A stretch of DNA of 64,000 bases, taken from contig NZ_JACYTN010000023.1 of assembly GCF_014841135.1 (NCBI RefSeq), forward strand, positions 1 to 64,000, given 5' to 3'. The translations under genes and the position numbers were made by a program. This DNA comes from Paenibacillus arenosi (GTDB lineage: Bacteria > Bacillota > Bacilli > Paenibacillales > Paenibacillaceae). Of this stretch, positions 36,160-46,052 are shown one piece after another (the first letter of the stretch is position 1; each line of letters opens with the position of its first letter). The notes below the pieces were generated by a model. That model was not told where the DNA came from and searched no databases. It worked only from the letters and a program-made list of their open reading frames with translations.

Positions 36160-36987
36160 TTACTTCGTCAAATCTTCAACGAACTTCGGCAAGCAGAATG
36201 CTGCATGGTGAAGGCGTGAGGAGTAGTATTTTGTTGGCATATCAGGGATTGCAGCTGCATCCACTTCGAGCGGATCATGCGTCTTGCTACCCATTGTGAA
36301 CGTCCACAAACCGCTTGGGTAAGTTGGAATGTTCGCACCATATACGCGAACGATCGGGAAGATTTCCTTCACGTCACGGTTAACTTGCTGAATGAGATCA
36401 GCTTTGAACCAAGGGTTGTCCGTTTGTGCAACAAACAGGCCATCCTCTTTCAATGCTTCGTAGATGCCTTGGTAGAAACCACGCTCGAATAGCGGTGCTG
36501 CAGGGCCTACTGGCTCTGTTGAGTCTACCATAATTACATCATACTCATTTTTGCTGTTCAAAATGTGCATGTAGCCATCGTTAACAATGACTTCTACACG
36601 AGGGTTGTCCAGCTCGCCAGCGATTTCTGGCAAGTACTGTTTGGAGTACTCGATGACTTTACCGTCAATTTCAACAAGTACAGCCTTCTCAACAGAAGGA
36701 TGCTTCAAAATTTCGCGAATAACGCCGCCGTCTCCTCCGCCTACAACTAGAACTTTTTTCGGATTCGGATGCGTCACAAGCGCAGGATGAGCAACCATTT
36801 CATGATATACAAACTCGTCTTTAACTGTCGTCATAACCATGCCGTCCAGTACGAGCATTCTGCCGAATTCTTCGGTCTCCACCATCGCTAAATGTTGGAA
36901 TGGCGTCTGTTCATCTACATAAGTCTCGCGAACCTTTGCCGTAATGCCGAATGCCGGCGTTTGCTTCTCCGTAAACCACAATTCCAT
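36160..36987 (-). CDS. speE: Spermidine synthase
   Basis: A 275-residue aminopropyltransferase. It has an N-terminal beta hairpin ([18 protein letters not shown]) and a Rossmann-like domain with [20 protein letters not shown] (about 80-99), the catalytic Asp in [11 protein letters not shown] and the C-terminal [14 protein letters not shown]. It transfers the aminopropyl group of decarboxylated S-adenosylmethionine to putrescine. ATG 36987 has AAGG 9 nt upstream; an in-frame TTG directly behind that site is unsuitable. First gene of the polyamine operon. Confidence 0.97.
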   Translation of the reverse strand: MELWFTEKQTPAFGITAKVRETYVDEQTPFQHLAMVETEEFGRMLVLDGMVMTTVKDEFVYHEMVAHPALVTHPNPKKVLVVGGGDGGVIREILKHPSVEKAVLVEIDGKVIEYSKQYLPEIAGELDNPRVEVIVNDGYMHILNSKNEYDVIMVDSTEPVGPAAPLFERGFYQGIYEALKEDGLFVAQTDNPWFKADLIQQVNRDVKEIFPIVRVYGANIPTYPSGLWTFTMGSKTHDPLEVDAAAIPDMPTKYYSSRLHHAAFCLPKFVEDLTK

Positions 36988-37274
36988 AACAATCAACCTT
37001 CTTTCTTCTGGTGATGGTATCGTTGGTCCCAGTTAGAAATGCTCGTAATGGTTCAGGTGTAACATTCGTAACACTTCATCTCCAATTTGCACCAAACAAA
37101 AGATATTATATAGAATCCCCCCCAAAAATCAACCTATTTATATCATCGATAGAAAAATGAACAGGCTTACACCCTGATTAAACTGTAGTAAAATGGAAAA
37201 TAGACTTGCAGCAATTAAATTCATTATTCGCGTAACACTCTTATTTCTATTCAAAAAAAGGAGATCGAACAGCG

Positions 37275-37640
37275 ATGAAAATGTACCAACGATTACTAAC
37301 ATCTATGATTGTGTGCTTACTATTATTTTTCAGCTTCACTAGCTCTAATTCTCTTGCCTATTCAGGAACATTTGAACAAGATGAATCTCATTACAAAGTA
37401 GTAGATATAACCAAGTTGGATAAAAAGTACATCGATGCCGTAAACTCAGCAGCAAAAAAGGAGTCAGTTCTCGTCGCCAAGCCACTTGTTAAGCAAATAC
37501 TAGGTATCGACATTTCAAGCTATAAACCTGTTTTCAACACAGAGACCAACCAATTACGTCTATACAAGAAAAAAAGTGCAATCATTGGCGTCGATTTCGA
37601 TGACTTCAATAGAATAAACGGAATTTATTTTGTTCAATAG
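37275..37640 (+). CDS. Small secreted protein of unknown function
   Basis: A 121-residue protein with a clear signal peptide (MKMYQRLLTSMIVCLLLFFSF, cleavage probably after SLAYS). The mature part is Lys- and Asp-rich with repeated short strands (YKVVDITKLDKKYIDAV, KPLVKQILGIDI, IIGVDFDDFNRINGIYF). No family is recognised. AGGAGA stands 10 nt before the ATG. It lies alone between speE and the PBP gene, which are adjacent in B. subtilis, and its base composition is more AT-rich than theirs. The gap 36988-37274 before it shows no other gene. Confidence 0.75.
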   Translation: MKMYQRLLTSMIVCLLLFFSFTSSNSLAYSGTFEQDESHYKVVDITKLDKKYIDAVNSAAKKESVLVAKPLVKQILGIDISSYKPVFNTETNQLRLYKKKSAIIGVDFDDFNRINGIYFVQ

Positions 37641-37775
37641 TCAAGGGGTTGTGCCCAAACAAGCTATTTTGAGTGCAAATCACGTTACAATGAATATCCT
37701 TAATGTTCCTTTTCCATACTGATTACTAAGATCAGCTGCGGCATTGCTGTCGCATGAGGAAAAGAGGAACTCGAA

Positions 37776-39836
37776 ATGGCCGTCACAACGCAACGCAAAA
37801 TAAAAAACCGCTGGCTCCGATGGTTGTTGACCGGCTTTATCACTCTATTCGTACTCGGCCTAGGCACGACAGTAACCGTACTAGGCTACTTATATATGAC
37901 AGACCTGCCCCCTTCGCAAATTCAGCAGGATTCCGAGCTGTTAGACCGAGAAGGTAAACCTGTTGCTATGCTTACATCTGGATCAATGCAACGGCAATCC
38001 GTCAAGATTGATCAAATCTCACCGTATATCATCGATGGAACAATTGCCACAGAAGACCGTGGCTTCTATAATCACTGGGGAATAGATGCACGCGGTATCG
38101 TCAGAGCAACTCTCGTTAACTTAGAGCACATGTCAAAACGACAAGGAGCAAGCACACTCACACAGCAGTTGGCGCGAAATCTATATTTGTCGCATGAACG
38201 AACATGGAAGCGCAAGCTGAAAGAGGCATTGCTCGCCTTACAGCTTGAAATGAAATATAACAAAGACGAAATTTTAGCGTTGTACTTAAATAACGTCTAC
38301 TACGGGCACGGCTCTTACGGAATCGAAGCTGCCTCACAAATGTACTTCGGCAAATCAGCTCATAAGCTGTCGCTTGCTGAAAGTGCGATGCTTGTCGGCA
38401 TCCCGCGCGGGCCTTCTTATTATTCGCCTTGGTTAAATATGAAAAATGCAAAAGATCGACAGCAAGTTATCCTTCGCGGCATGGTTGAGCTTGGTCAAAT
38501 TACAGAACTTCAGGCCAAAAAAGCGTATGACGAAGTGCTCACGTTCCGTTCACGTACCGATCGTTCTGAGCTGCTGGTTGCCCCGTATTTTCGTGATTAT
38601 GTAAAAAAAGAATTGAGTGCACTAGGGATTTCCGAGGCAACACTTGCCACAGGGGGCCTTCGTATCTATACGACGCTGGATCGTCAGGCTCAAGCAGCCG
38701 CCGAAGCTGCAATAGCTAAGCATATCCCTGAGGAAGGCGAATTGCAGGCAGCCATGGTTTCCATTGACCCTCGCTCAGGTGATGTAAAAGCAATGATTGG
38801 AGGCAAGGACTATCGCACCAATCAATACAATCGCGTTTTTGCGGAGACAAGGCAGCCTGGCTCATCATTTAAGCCAATCGTCTATCTAGCTGCACTTGAA
38901 AAGAAAGCTATAACGTCAGCTACGCGCTTCGTGAGCCAACCGACTTCATTTACCTATGACGAGGGCCGCAAAGTGTACAAGCCTAACAACTATGGCGATA
39001 AATATTATGGGGATATTATGCTTCGACAAGCCATTGCAGCATCGGATAATATTTATGCCGTCAATACGTTGATGCAAGTTGGCGCTGAGCAAGTTGTTCG
39101 TATGGCGGAGAGATTGGGCATTCACAATGGACTTAAGCCTCTTCCCTCGTTAGCATTAGGCACTTTTCCTGTTAGTCCTTTTCAAATGGCAACCGCCTAT
39201 GCTGTACTTAGCAATGAAGGGCGGCAAGTAACCCCGCGTACCGTGCTAGCGGTAACCGATGCGGGTGGACGTTTATTGTATGAAGCACCCGCACCTGTGG
39301 AGCAGCAAGTTGTCCTCCCCGAGGAGGCATATATCCTTACTAACCTGATGGAGAGTGTATTTGAGGCAGGAGGAACAGGTAATCGGGTATCAACCCTTAT
39401 TAAACGACCTGTAGCTGGCAAAACAGGAACAACTGATTCCGATTCTTGGATCGTTGGTTATACACCTGAGCTGGCAACCGCCGTTTGGGTAGGCTATGAC
39501 AAAGGCAAAAAGATAACACAGACAGACGCTCGTCGATCCGCGCCGATATTTGCCCAGTTCACTGAAAAAGCATTGGCGAATGTACCACCGAAGCTGTTCC
39601 CTGTACCAGATAACATTGTAAGTACCTATATTGATCCGAATACCGGGAAGCTTGCGGGCGAAGGCTGTAATGCCAAACAACTTGAAACCTTTGTTCGTGG
39701 TACAGAACCTAAAGAAATATGTAATGAGCATGATCAACAACAAGTCCGCAAGTCTAAGTCAGAAACTATATTACCCGAAGCAGAAGATAAGAAAAAGTCT
39801 TGGTGGCAGCATTTTAAACGCTGGTGGTCGGATTAA
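37776..39836 (+). CDS. pbpG: Class A penicillin-binding protein (PbpG-like)
   Basis: A 686-residue protein. A membrane anchor (about 14-38) is followed by a glycosyltransferase domain with catalytic Glu93 (ATEDRGFYNHWGID), GASTLTQQLARN and RKLKEALLALQLE, and then a transpeptidase domain with the Ser nucleophile in PGSSFKPIVY, SDN in AASDNIYAVN and KTGTT. It polymerises and cross-links peptidoglycan. B. subtilis pbpG (ywhE) lies next to speE, as here, though in the opposite orientation relative to it. The last codons (HFKRWWSD) reappear as a decayed copy near 43064. Confidence 0.93.
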   Translation: MAVTTQRKIKNRWLRWLLTGFITLFVLGLGTTVTVLGYLYMTDLPPSQIQQDSELLDREGKPVAMLTSGSMQRQSVKIDQISPYIIDGTIATEDRGFYNHWGIDARGIVRATLVNLEHMSKRQGASTLTQQLARNLYLSHERTWKRKLKEALLALQLEMKYNKDEILALYLNNVYYGHGSYGIEAASQMYFGKSAHKLSLAESAMLVGIPRGPSYYSPWLNMKNAKDRQQVILRGMVELGQITELQAKKAYDEVLTFRSRTDRSELLVAPYFRDYVKKELSALGISEATLATGGLRIYTTLDRQAQAAAEAAIAKHIPEEGELQAAMVSIDPRSGDVKAMIGGKDYRTNQYNRVFAETRQPGSSFKPIVYLAALEKKAITSATRFVSQPTSFTYDEGRKVYKPNNYGDKYYGDIMLRQAIAASDNIYAVNTLMQVGAEQVVRMAERLGIHNGLKPLPSLALGTFPVSPFQMATAYAVLSNEGRQVTPRTVLAVTDAGGRLLYEAPAPVEQQVVLPEEAYILTNLMESVFEAGGTGNRVSTLIKRPVAGKTGTTDSDSWIVGYTPELATAVWVGYDKGKKITQTDARRSAPIFAQFTEKALANVPPKLFPVPDNIVSTYIDPNTGKLAGEGCNAKQLETFVRGTEPKEICNEHDQQQVRKSKSETILPEAEDKKKSWWQHFKRWWSD

Positions 39837-39842
39837 AAATGG
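39808..39842 (+). repeat. Direct repeat, copy 1 (tail of the PBP gene)
   Basis: Thirty-five bases covering the last codons and stop of the PBP gene align without gaps to 43064-43098 at 30 positions; the first 18 bases are identical. See the second copy. Confidence 0.8.
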
Positions 39843-39855
39843 AAATAAATGAAGT

Positions 39856-39892
39856 AAAAGCCCTGAAGATGCTTCTACAGGGCTTTTATTTA
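39856..39892. terminator. Bidirectional terminator between PBP and MMPL genes
   Basis: AAAAGCCCTG/CAGGGCTTTT with a 12-nt loop lies between the converging genes, flanked by T-rich DNA on the plus side (TTTTATTTATT) and A-rich DNA on the other. Confidence 0.85.
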
Positions 39893-39941
39893 TTGTTCTT
39901 ACTTATGTTTTACTATTCAATTTAAAAAGTCTGCTGAGCAA

Positions 39942-42188
39942 CTAGGATTCTTCCATTGTAGTTGAGCTATTTAATTGCCCTCTATCAACCTTCAGATGTA
40001 ATCCCGGCCAAAAAGCAGCACGTCCTAATACAGCCGTAATTGCTGGCACTAACAGCGGGCGAACAATAAACGTATCAAGTAGTACACCTAGCGCCGTAAC
40101 TGTACCAAACTGCACTAACACTTGAATAGGTAAAGAGGCAAGTACTGCAAATGTGCCCGCTAGTATAATTCCAGCCGAAGTGATGACGGAACTCGTCTCA
40201 CTGACACCTTCACGAATAGCTTGCTTTAGCGGCAAAGACCGGCTCTTTTGCCAAATACGAGACACCATAAAAATGTTATAGTCCTCACCTAAGGCAACAA
40301 GAAAGACAAATGCATAGAGCGGTATTGCGCCTTGTATCGCCTCTACACCGAATCCATAATGGAAAATGATCCACCCCAGACCTAGTGCAGAGAAATACGA
40401 CAACACTACCGTAGCAATTAAATATATAGTCGCGACAATGGAGCGCAAATAAATGAGCAGCAATAAGGAAATAAGACCAATAACAACTGGAATAATAAGC
40501 TGTGTATCTCGTTGGCCTATTACCTTCGTATCATACTGTGCAGCAGTTTGACCGCCTATCCATACTTTTTGTTCAACTTCCGACAATCCTGCTTGCTGAA
40601 GCGATAGCTCTACCGTCGAACGAATAGCTGGTATATGCTCCATTGCCTCTGTGGAGTAAGGGTTTATATCCAACTCAATGTTGTGAGCGATAATCTCTTT
40701 GTTTTCCTGCCCCACTTGAGGTTCGGACACATTGGATACAAACGGCAGGGCGCTCAAAGCCTCTTCCACGGAAGTTGGCTTGCCATTTGAATCATAGATG
40801 ACTTGAACGGGAGCCAGTTTACCAACCGCAAATTGCTCTCCGATTACTGTAAATCCTTCTCTGGATTCCATGCTGGACGGAAAGGAAGACAACAGATCAT
40901 ACGTATACTTGATTTGTGGTGAGAAGCTTGCAAGGCCACCTAGCAAAAGAAGCGTCGCGACAATAACACTCCAAGGTCTACTCACAACCAACCTCCCTAC
41001 ACGACTGTCTGAAGGGTTAGCCTGCTTCTCCTGAATGCGACCTGTCTTACCAGTACGTTTCGCTCTTTCTTCCTGCATCTGTGGTGTGCGAGGAATGAAT
41101 GGGAAGAAGGAAACTCTCCCTAGAATAGCAAGCATAGCAGGAACTAGCGTCAAACTAGCTATCCCCATAATAAATATCGAAATACTGAATGGCACAGCAA
41201 AACGCTGATAAGGCCCATATTCAGCAAGCAGCAGGGCAAATAGTGCAAGCACAACCGTAAGACCGCTCATTGCAATAGCACCTGCCGAACCACGGAAGGC
41301 AGAGACTAAGGCGCGAACTTTATTAGCTTCTACCGTCAACATCTGTCGATAATGCGAAATTAGGAATAAGCAGTAATCCGTACCAGCGCCAAACAAAAGG
41401 ACTGTCATAATGGAAATGGCTTGCGCATCCACCGTAATCCAGCCTTGTTGAGCCATGTATCCTAATATTGGACTCGTAACACCAAAGGCGAACCCTACCG
41501 CAATTAATGGAATGAGTGCGAGTATCGGCGAGCGATAAATAAGCAACAATATGACCACAACAAGCAGAACCGTTCCAATAAGCAAGGATACATCTGCATT
41601 TTTAAACAATCCTGTAGCATCAATTTGAATACCAACAGGCCCGGTAATACGGGCAGACAGCTTCTCCTTATCATCTAAACTTGCGTTGAATGGATCATCA
41701 ACGAACTGAGCTGTGACATCTCGCTTTAACTGTTCCACACCTTCTTTTAATTGGTCAGGATCTGCCTGTTCTTCAAAAATAACTGGAAGGACGAGCGTAG
41801 AACGATCATCCGATAACTGCGACATTACCGCAGGGGCTGGGAGTTGATGCAAAGGTATAACCTTTTCCATATACGGCAAAGGAGATTGCTCCCATTGCTT
41901 CGTTAATGCCTGCAGCTTTTGAATATCTTCGACCTGGATGCCTCCCTCACGCTTCCATACGGTCAGTGCTGGTGAGCCTTCTGCACTTGGAAATTGTTTG
42001 TTGGCTATTTGTTCCGCCTGAACAGACGGAGCCGAATCAGGCAGACTTGGCTCATTATTTTTCTCTTGTGAATTAACATTCGGCCAAATGAAGCTTAACA
42101 CGATCACAACAGCAATCCAGACCGCTAGTGTTATCCATCTGCCATACTTTCCAGTAACCCACCTGGTTACTCCACGATAACTTTCCAT
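39942..42188 (-). CDS. MMPL/RND-type membrane transporter
   Basis: A 748-residue protein with twelve predicted membrane segments in two repeats. Each half has a membrane helix, an external domain of about 150-170 residues and a block of five to six helices (GAGTDYCLFLISHYRQML in the first half, ALGEDYNIFMVSRIWQKS in the second); the Asp-Tyr pairs are the proton-relay motif of the MMPL family. Relatives export lipids, antibiotics or surfactin-like compounds; the substrate here is unknown. GGAGGA precedes the ATG. The divergent TetR gene 246 bp away is the likely regulator. Confidence 0.92.
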   Translation of the reverse strand: MESYRGVTRWVTGKYGRWITLAVWIAVVIVLSFIWPNVNSQEKNNEPSLPDSAPSVQAEQIANKQFPSAEGSPALTVWKREGGIQVEDIQKLQALTKQWEQSPLPYMEKVIPLHQLPAPAVMSQLSDDRSTLVLPVIFEEQADPDQLKEGVEQLKRDVTAQFVDDPFNASLDDKEKLSARITGPVGIQIDATGLFKNADVSLLIGTVLLVVVILLLIYRSPILALIPLIAVGFAFGVTSPILGYMAQQGWITVDAQAISIMTVLLFGAGTDYCLFLISHYRQMLTVEANKVRALVSAFRGSAGAIAMSGLTVVLALFALLLAEYGPYQRFAVPFSISIFIMGIASLTLVPAMLAILGRVSFFPFIPRTPQMQEERAKRTGKTGRIQEKQANPSDSRVGRLVVSRPWSVIVATLLLLGGLASFSPQIKYTYDLLSSFPSSMESREGFTVIGEQFAVGKLAPVQVIYDSNGKPTSVEEALSALPFVSNVSEPQVGQENKEIIAHNIELDINPYSTEAMEHIPAIRSTVELSLQQAGLSEVEQKVWIGGQTAAQYDTKVIGQRDTQLIIPVVIGLISLLLLIYLRSIVATIYLIATVVLSYFSALGLGWIIFHYGFGVEAIQGAIPLYAFVFLVALGEDYNIFMVSRIWQKSRSLPLKQAIREGVSETSSVITSAGIILAGTFAVLASLPIQVLVQFGTVTALGVLLDTFIVRPLLVPAITAVLGRAAFWPGLHLKVDRGQLNSSTTMEES

Positions 42189-42433
42189 TGTGCTCCTCCT
42201 TTATTTCGGTTACACCTACTCACCAATAGTTACTTCGTTCTCTACCCATGCTGCGGGTGATTTTTACAGCGTAGAAAGGTATACTAGACCATAACTAAAG
42301 TCCGACTAAATCTGTTGTCTAAACGTATGAATTAAGAAATCATAATATTATATATACCCGAAGGTTAATATTTAAACAAGTACTTTTTTTATTATATAGA
42401 TGCACTTATTCTGGAAATGGAGTGACCTTATAC

Positions 42434-43054
42434 GTGTTGAAGCAAAAACGAACATCTCGTACCCCTGGCAGACCGAAACTCAATGAACAAGATATGCCTA
42501 TTCAGGAGCTCATTATTCGAACAGCTGCCAAGACATTTATGGAACAAGGATATGAAGCTATATCTTTACAGCAAATTGCTGCTATATGCGGCGTTACGAA
42601 AGCTACTATTTATTACTACTACTCCAACAAGGCCGAACTTTTCACCGCGTCTATCGAACATATGCTGACAATTGCACATCAGGCGACTAAATCTCTAATG
42701 GATAGTGAAGGGCATTTGCGCGATCGTTTGGAACGTGTCGCTTATGTTAAGATTGCGCGGCCCCATAGTGACTTGGAAACGATGTTAAAAGAGGCAGAAA
42801 AACAGCTATCTGAGGAACACGTACAGCGAATTCGCTTGGCTGAGCAAATGTTGTATGATTTGCTCGCACGCCATTTTGAGGAAGCGATGACACAAGGACA
42901 ACTGCAATCAGGATCGTCTCTGCTGCTCGCCCATGCTTTCTCCTCATTGCTCATGATGGGTAACCGCGATAGCGCGCGCCAACTGTTCTCATCTCATGAG
43001 GAGTTGGCTACCTCTATCGTAGATCTTTTCTGGCAAGGAGCAATGAAGAAGTAG
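42434..43054 (+). CDS. TetR-family transcriptional regulator
   Basis: A 206-residue regulator. An N-terminal HTH (about 22-65: IIRTAAKTFMEQGYEAISLQQIA, then GVTKATIYYYYSNKAELF) is followed by a helical ligand domain. It probably represses the divergent MMPL exporter in response to its substrate; this is inferred from the divergent arrangement only. A basic proline-rich arm (KQKRTSRTPGRPKL) precedes the HTH and may grip the minor groove. The GTG at 42434 has GGAG 11 nt upstream; the frame also has an earlier GTG at 42422. Confidence 0.88.
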   Translation: MLKQKRTSRTPGRPKLNEQDMPIQELIIRTAAKTFMEQGYEAISLQQIAAICGVTKATIYYYYSNKAELFTASIEHMLTIAHQATKSLMDSEGHLRDRLERVAYVKIARPHSDLETMLKEAEKQLSEEHVQRIRLAEQMLYDLLARHFEEAMTQGQLQSGSSLLLAHAFSSLLMMGNRDSARQLFSSHEELATSIVDLFWQGAMKK

Positions 43055-43063
43055 CAGCTAAAG

Positions 43064-43098
43064 AGCATTTTAAACGCTGGTAGTCAGAGTAAACATTG
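43064..43098 (+). repeat. Direct repeat, copy 2 (decayed PBP gene tail)
   Basis: Matches 39808-39842 at 30 of 35 positions. Translated in the PBP frame it reads HFKRW and then a stop where the PBP gene has a second Trp codon (TGG to TAG). It starts 10 nt after the TetR stop. With copy 1 it flanks the MMPL/TetR pair. Confidence 0.75.
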
Positions 43099-43266
43099 CC
43101 TGGCGTGAAATTACGCGAACTTTGTCGAATTTTACCTATTGAACTCGAAAGCGAATTTTGCTAATATTTGTAACGTAGCCTTTAGACATGATTCACCATT
43201 GAATTAATGCTTGAGGTTACATTTTTGCGTTGAATTAAATCCCTTCATTAGGTAACAGACGTTTGC

Positions 43267-43315
43267 CCACCCCGCGACTTTATATTCTGGGGTGGGACTT
43301 TTTTTGTCTTTTTTC
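43267..43315 (+). terminator. Terminator downstream of the TetR gene
   Basis: CCACCCC/GGGGTGG with a 15-nt loop, followed by GACTTTTTTTGTCTTTTTT. Apart from this, the decayed repeat and the ywhD terminator, the gap 43055-43421 shows nothing. Confidence 0.8.
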
Positions 43316-43360
43316 CGCTATTAGTGCCCTTTCTATCTCACAGCCCCACAAGTAAGCAAG

Positions 43361-43410
43361 AAAAAAAACAACCCTCATTACCGCAGCAAGCTACGGAACA
43401 AAGGTTGTTT
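43361..43410 (-). terminator. Terminator of ywhD
   Basis: AACAACC/GGTTGTT with extra pairing in the loop (CCGTAGCTTGCTGCGG), followed on the minus strand by TTTTTTC. Confidence 0.8.
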
Positions 43411-43421
43411 ATTCATCATTA

Positions 43422-43925
43422 TCACGCCTCTAACGCCGACTTAAACTCGTCTGGAGTACGTTCCCACCATTCTGCATTATGCGTTTCAAGCAATTGACGA
43501 AGCGCTGCTTTTTCTTCAGCACCAAGTCCGTCAACGATAACACGGCGCTTCATCGCATAATCCATCTTATTTACGTGTTCAGCTAGAATCTTCCATCCGC
43601 GCTTAGCTTCTGTATCTACCAGCATCTCGCAAGCTGACAATCCTCCGTAGAAAGAGCCTTCTGGTGAACGATCTACCGCAACCCATACAATCCAGCATTG
43701 ACGACCGTTAGGCACGTCTTCCTTATTCATGGAGAATTTAATGCCACGCTCTACTTTACTTTTTGCGTGCATCGCACCCATATCGATGTAAGCTCGGCCC
43801 TCATCGATAATGACTGGAGATACACTATTCAGATCGATGCTGCCTGCACCGAATCCTTTATGCTTATCATTGCTGCTTACAACATTAAATGCAAGCTGCT
43901 TCTTAGCTTTCTTTTCTTGTTCCAT
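43422..43925 (-). CDS. ywhD: YwhD family protein
   Basis: A 167-residue soluble protein with the YwhD-type core (LAFNVVSSNDKHKGFGAGSID, GAMHAKSKVERGIKF, CWIVWVAVDR, ACEMLVD, HVNKMDYAMKRRVIVDGL). Function unknown; B. subtilis has it beside pbpG. GGAAGGAG lies about 8 nt before the ATG. The single-gene unit ends in its own terminator. Confidence 0.93.
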   Translation of the reverse strand: MEQEKKAKKQLAFNVVSSNDKHKGFGAGSIDLNSVSPVIIDEGRAYIDMGAMHAKSKVERGIKFSMNKEDVPNGRQCWIVWVAVDRSPEGSFYGGLSACEMLVDTEAKRGWKILAEHVNKMDYAMKRRVIVDGLGAEEKAALRQLLETHNAEWWERTPDEFKSALEA

Positions 43926-44080
43926 TGTCTATTACTCCTTCCTCGTATGCAGATGCTCTCTCCTTATTGTCTAGATAGCAGCATACAACCGGATCACAAT
44001 CATTTTTTATTTTAGCTAATAATCGGATAAAAGCCAACATATACATGCGGTAGATGCTTGTCAACGGGAGGTACAAATCA

Positions 44081-46045
44081 ATGACCCGAGCTCATGCTTA
44101 TCGCTCCGCCTTATATGCTATCGCATTGATGACAACGGGGTTCTGCTTGCTAATATGGCTGCTGCCTAATGAACTAGTCCCTTCAGTCGGACCTGAAGCA
44201 GCCGGACAAATTACGAGGAAAGAGGGGCCCACTGCTCCCCCACCACCTCCGATCGATACTCCACGCTCAGAGCGAGTTGCAGAGTATCATATTGACGTGA
44301 AATTGGACGAGGCGTCCAAGACCCTACGCGGCTTGCAAGCAGTAACTTGGAGTAATCCAGGGCGCAAAACCGTAAATGAGCTGTATTTCCACCTCTATCC
44401 GAATGCCTTTGAATCCGCGGATACCACTTTTATGAAAGAGTCAGGAGGGAAGCTGCGGGGAGATAAAATGCCTACAAATGGATATGGCAATATGCGGCTC
44501 ACCGCCATTCAGACGGAAGATGGCTTGCCTCTTATGAATCGACTGGAATATGTTCAGCCAGACGATGGCAATGCGAAAGATCGAACGGTGATTAAGCTAC
44601 GCCTACCCCAACCGGTCAAAGCTGGTGAGAGCATTACATTAAAAATGAAATATGAAGTTAAGCTACCGAGCATATTTGCACGCATGGGCGCCACTGACAA
44701 CTTCGTTATGGCAGGACAATGGTTCCCGAAGTTGGCAGCCTATGAAAAGGCAGGTACAAGAGGACGCAATACGGATGGATGGAATGTGCATCAATACCAT
44801 GGCAACTCCGAGTTTTACTCGAATTATGGGATTTTCAATGTCCGAATTCAAGTTCCCGAATCTTATATCGTCGCAGCAACTGGATTTCCCACAAAAACAC
44901 CCGTGACTGCCAATGGTAATAAGGTGTATCACTTTTATGCCGATGATGTACATGATTTCGCGTGGGCAGCGTCTCCTCATTTCATCTATGTAGAAGAACC
45001 TTTCTCGTCCAAAAATATACCTGGTGTGCGTATTAAGCTTTATTTAGACCCGAAGCACCAAGCGTTAAAAGAACGTTATATGTATGCAGCCAAAGCTGCA
45101 TTAAACCAATTTAGTCAATGGTATGGAGAGTATCCGTACTCCACTTTATCTATTGTAGTGCCCCCACTTGAGGCAAACGGTGCAGGCGGCATGGAATATC
45201 CAACACTGGTAACGACATTTGGAGCAGGAGACGATAGCCCAGGCTATGACCTAGAACGAACCGTTGTACATGAGATTGGCCACCAATATTTCTACGGCCT
45301 ACTCGCTTCCAACGAATTCGAGGAAGCCTGGCTCGATGAAGGCTTTACGTCTTACGCAGAAGATAAGCTTATGGAATCGGAATTTGGGATTACCCCGAAT
45401 TTGATGGTGGAGTCTAGTTACATTACTTCCCCTGCCCCATTAAAGCAGTCGGCTTGGCAGTATCATAATCAAGAGCACTATGCAGAAAATGTTTACGTGA
45501 GAGCAAAGCTTGTACTCGTAGCCTTAGAGCGTCAAGTAGGCGAAAAGACAATGAAACGTATTTTAAAAACCTACACCGAGAAATACCGCTTTAAACATCC
45601 TACGACGGCCGACTTTCAACGTGTAGTCGAGTCGGTTACTAAACAGAACTGGTCTTCCTTTTTTAATCAATATGTGTACGATCGACAGATGGCTGACTTC
45701 GCAGTGGAATCTATTGAACTAAACGAAATCGGTCACCAGTATGAATCCATCGTGCATATTACGAAACGTGGGGCCGACTATCCCGAAGTGCCCATTGTAT
45801 TCCGATTCGAAGATGGGAGTACAACGAGAAAAGTATGGTCCGGCGAAGGAGATCGCATACAATACAAGCTGACCCATTCCTCACCGCTCTCTTGGGTATT
45901 CGTCGACCCTCTGCATACAATCGTGTTGGACAACAAACAAATTAATAACTACATGAAGGCGTCTGTAAAAGAACCAGTACGCACTCGTGTCGATTGGACA
46001 GCAATGAAATGGATCGAAATGATGAGTAAGCTGTTAGGATGGTGA
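44081..46045 (+). CDS. Membrane-anchored M1-family metallopeptidase
   Basis: A 654-residue protein with an N-terminal signal anchor (about 12-30), a short proline run (APPPPPID), a beta-rich domain and an M1 core. The exopeptidase motif is GAGGMEYPT, followed by HEIGH (His397) and the ligand Glu in AWLDEGFTSYAED. It would act on peptides outside the membrane. GGGAGG lies 8 nt before ATG 44081. The following membrane-protein gene starts 7 nt after its stop, so the two are one operon. It is a distant relative of the secreted M1 protein at 17833. Confidence 0.9.
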   Translation: MTRAHAYRSALYAIALMTTGFCLLIWLLPNELVPSVGPEAAGQITRKEGPTAPPPPPIDTPRSERVAEYHIDVKLDEASKTLRGLQAVTWSNPGRKTVNELYFHLYPNAFESADTTFMKESGGKLRGDKMPTNGYGNMRLTAIQTEDGLPLMNRLEYVQPDDGNAKDRTVIKLRLPQPVKAGESITLKMKYEVKLPSIFARMGATDNFVMAGQWFPKLAAYEKAGTRGRNTDGWNVHQYHGNSEFYSNYGIFNVRIQVPESYIVAATGFPTKTPVTANGNKVYHFYADDVHDFAWAASPHFIYVEEPFSSKNIPGVRIKLYLDPKHQALKERYMYAAKAALNQFSQWYGEYPYSTLSIVVPPLEANGAGGMEYPTLVTTFGAGDDSPGYDLERTVVHEIGHQYFYGLLASNEFEEAWLDEGFTSYAEDKLMESEFGITPNLMVESSYITSPAPLKQSAWQYHNQEHYAENVYVRAKLVLVALERQVGEKTMKRILKTYTEKYRFKHPTTADFQRVVESVTKQNWSSFFNQYVYDRQMADFAVESIELNEIGHQYESIVHITKRGADYPEVPIVFRFEDGSTTRKVWSGEGDRIQYKLTHSSPLSWVFVDPLHTIVLDNKQINNYMKASVKEPVRTRVDWTAMKWIEMMSKLLGW

Positions 46046-46052
46046 TCAGTAG

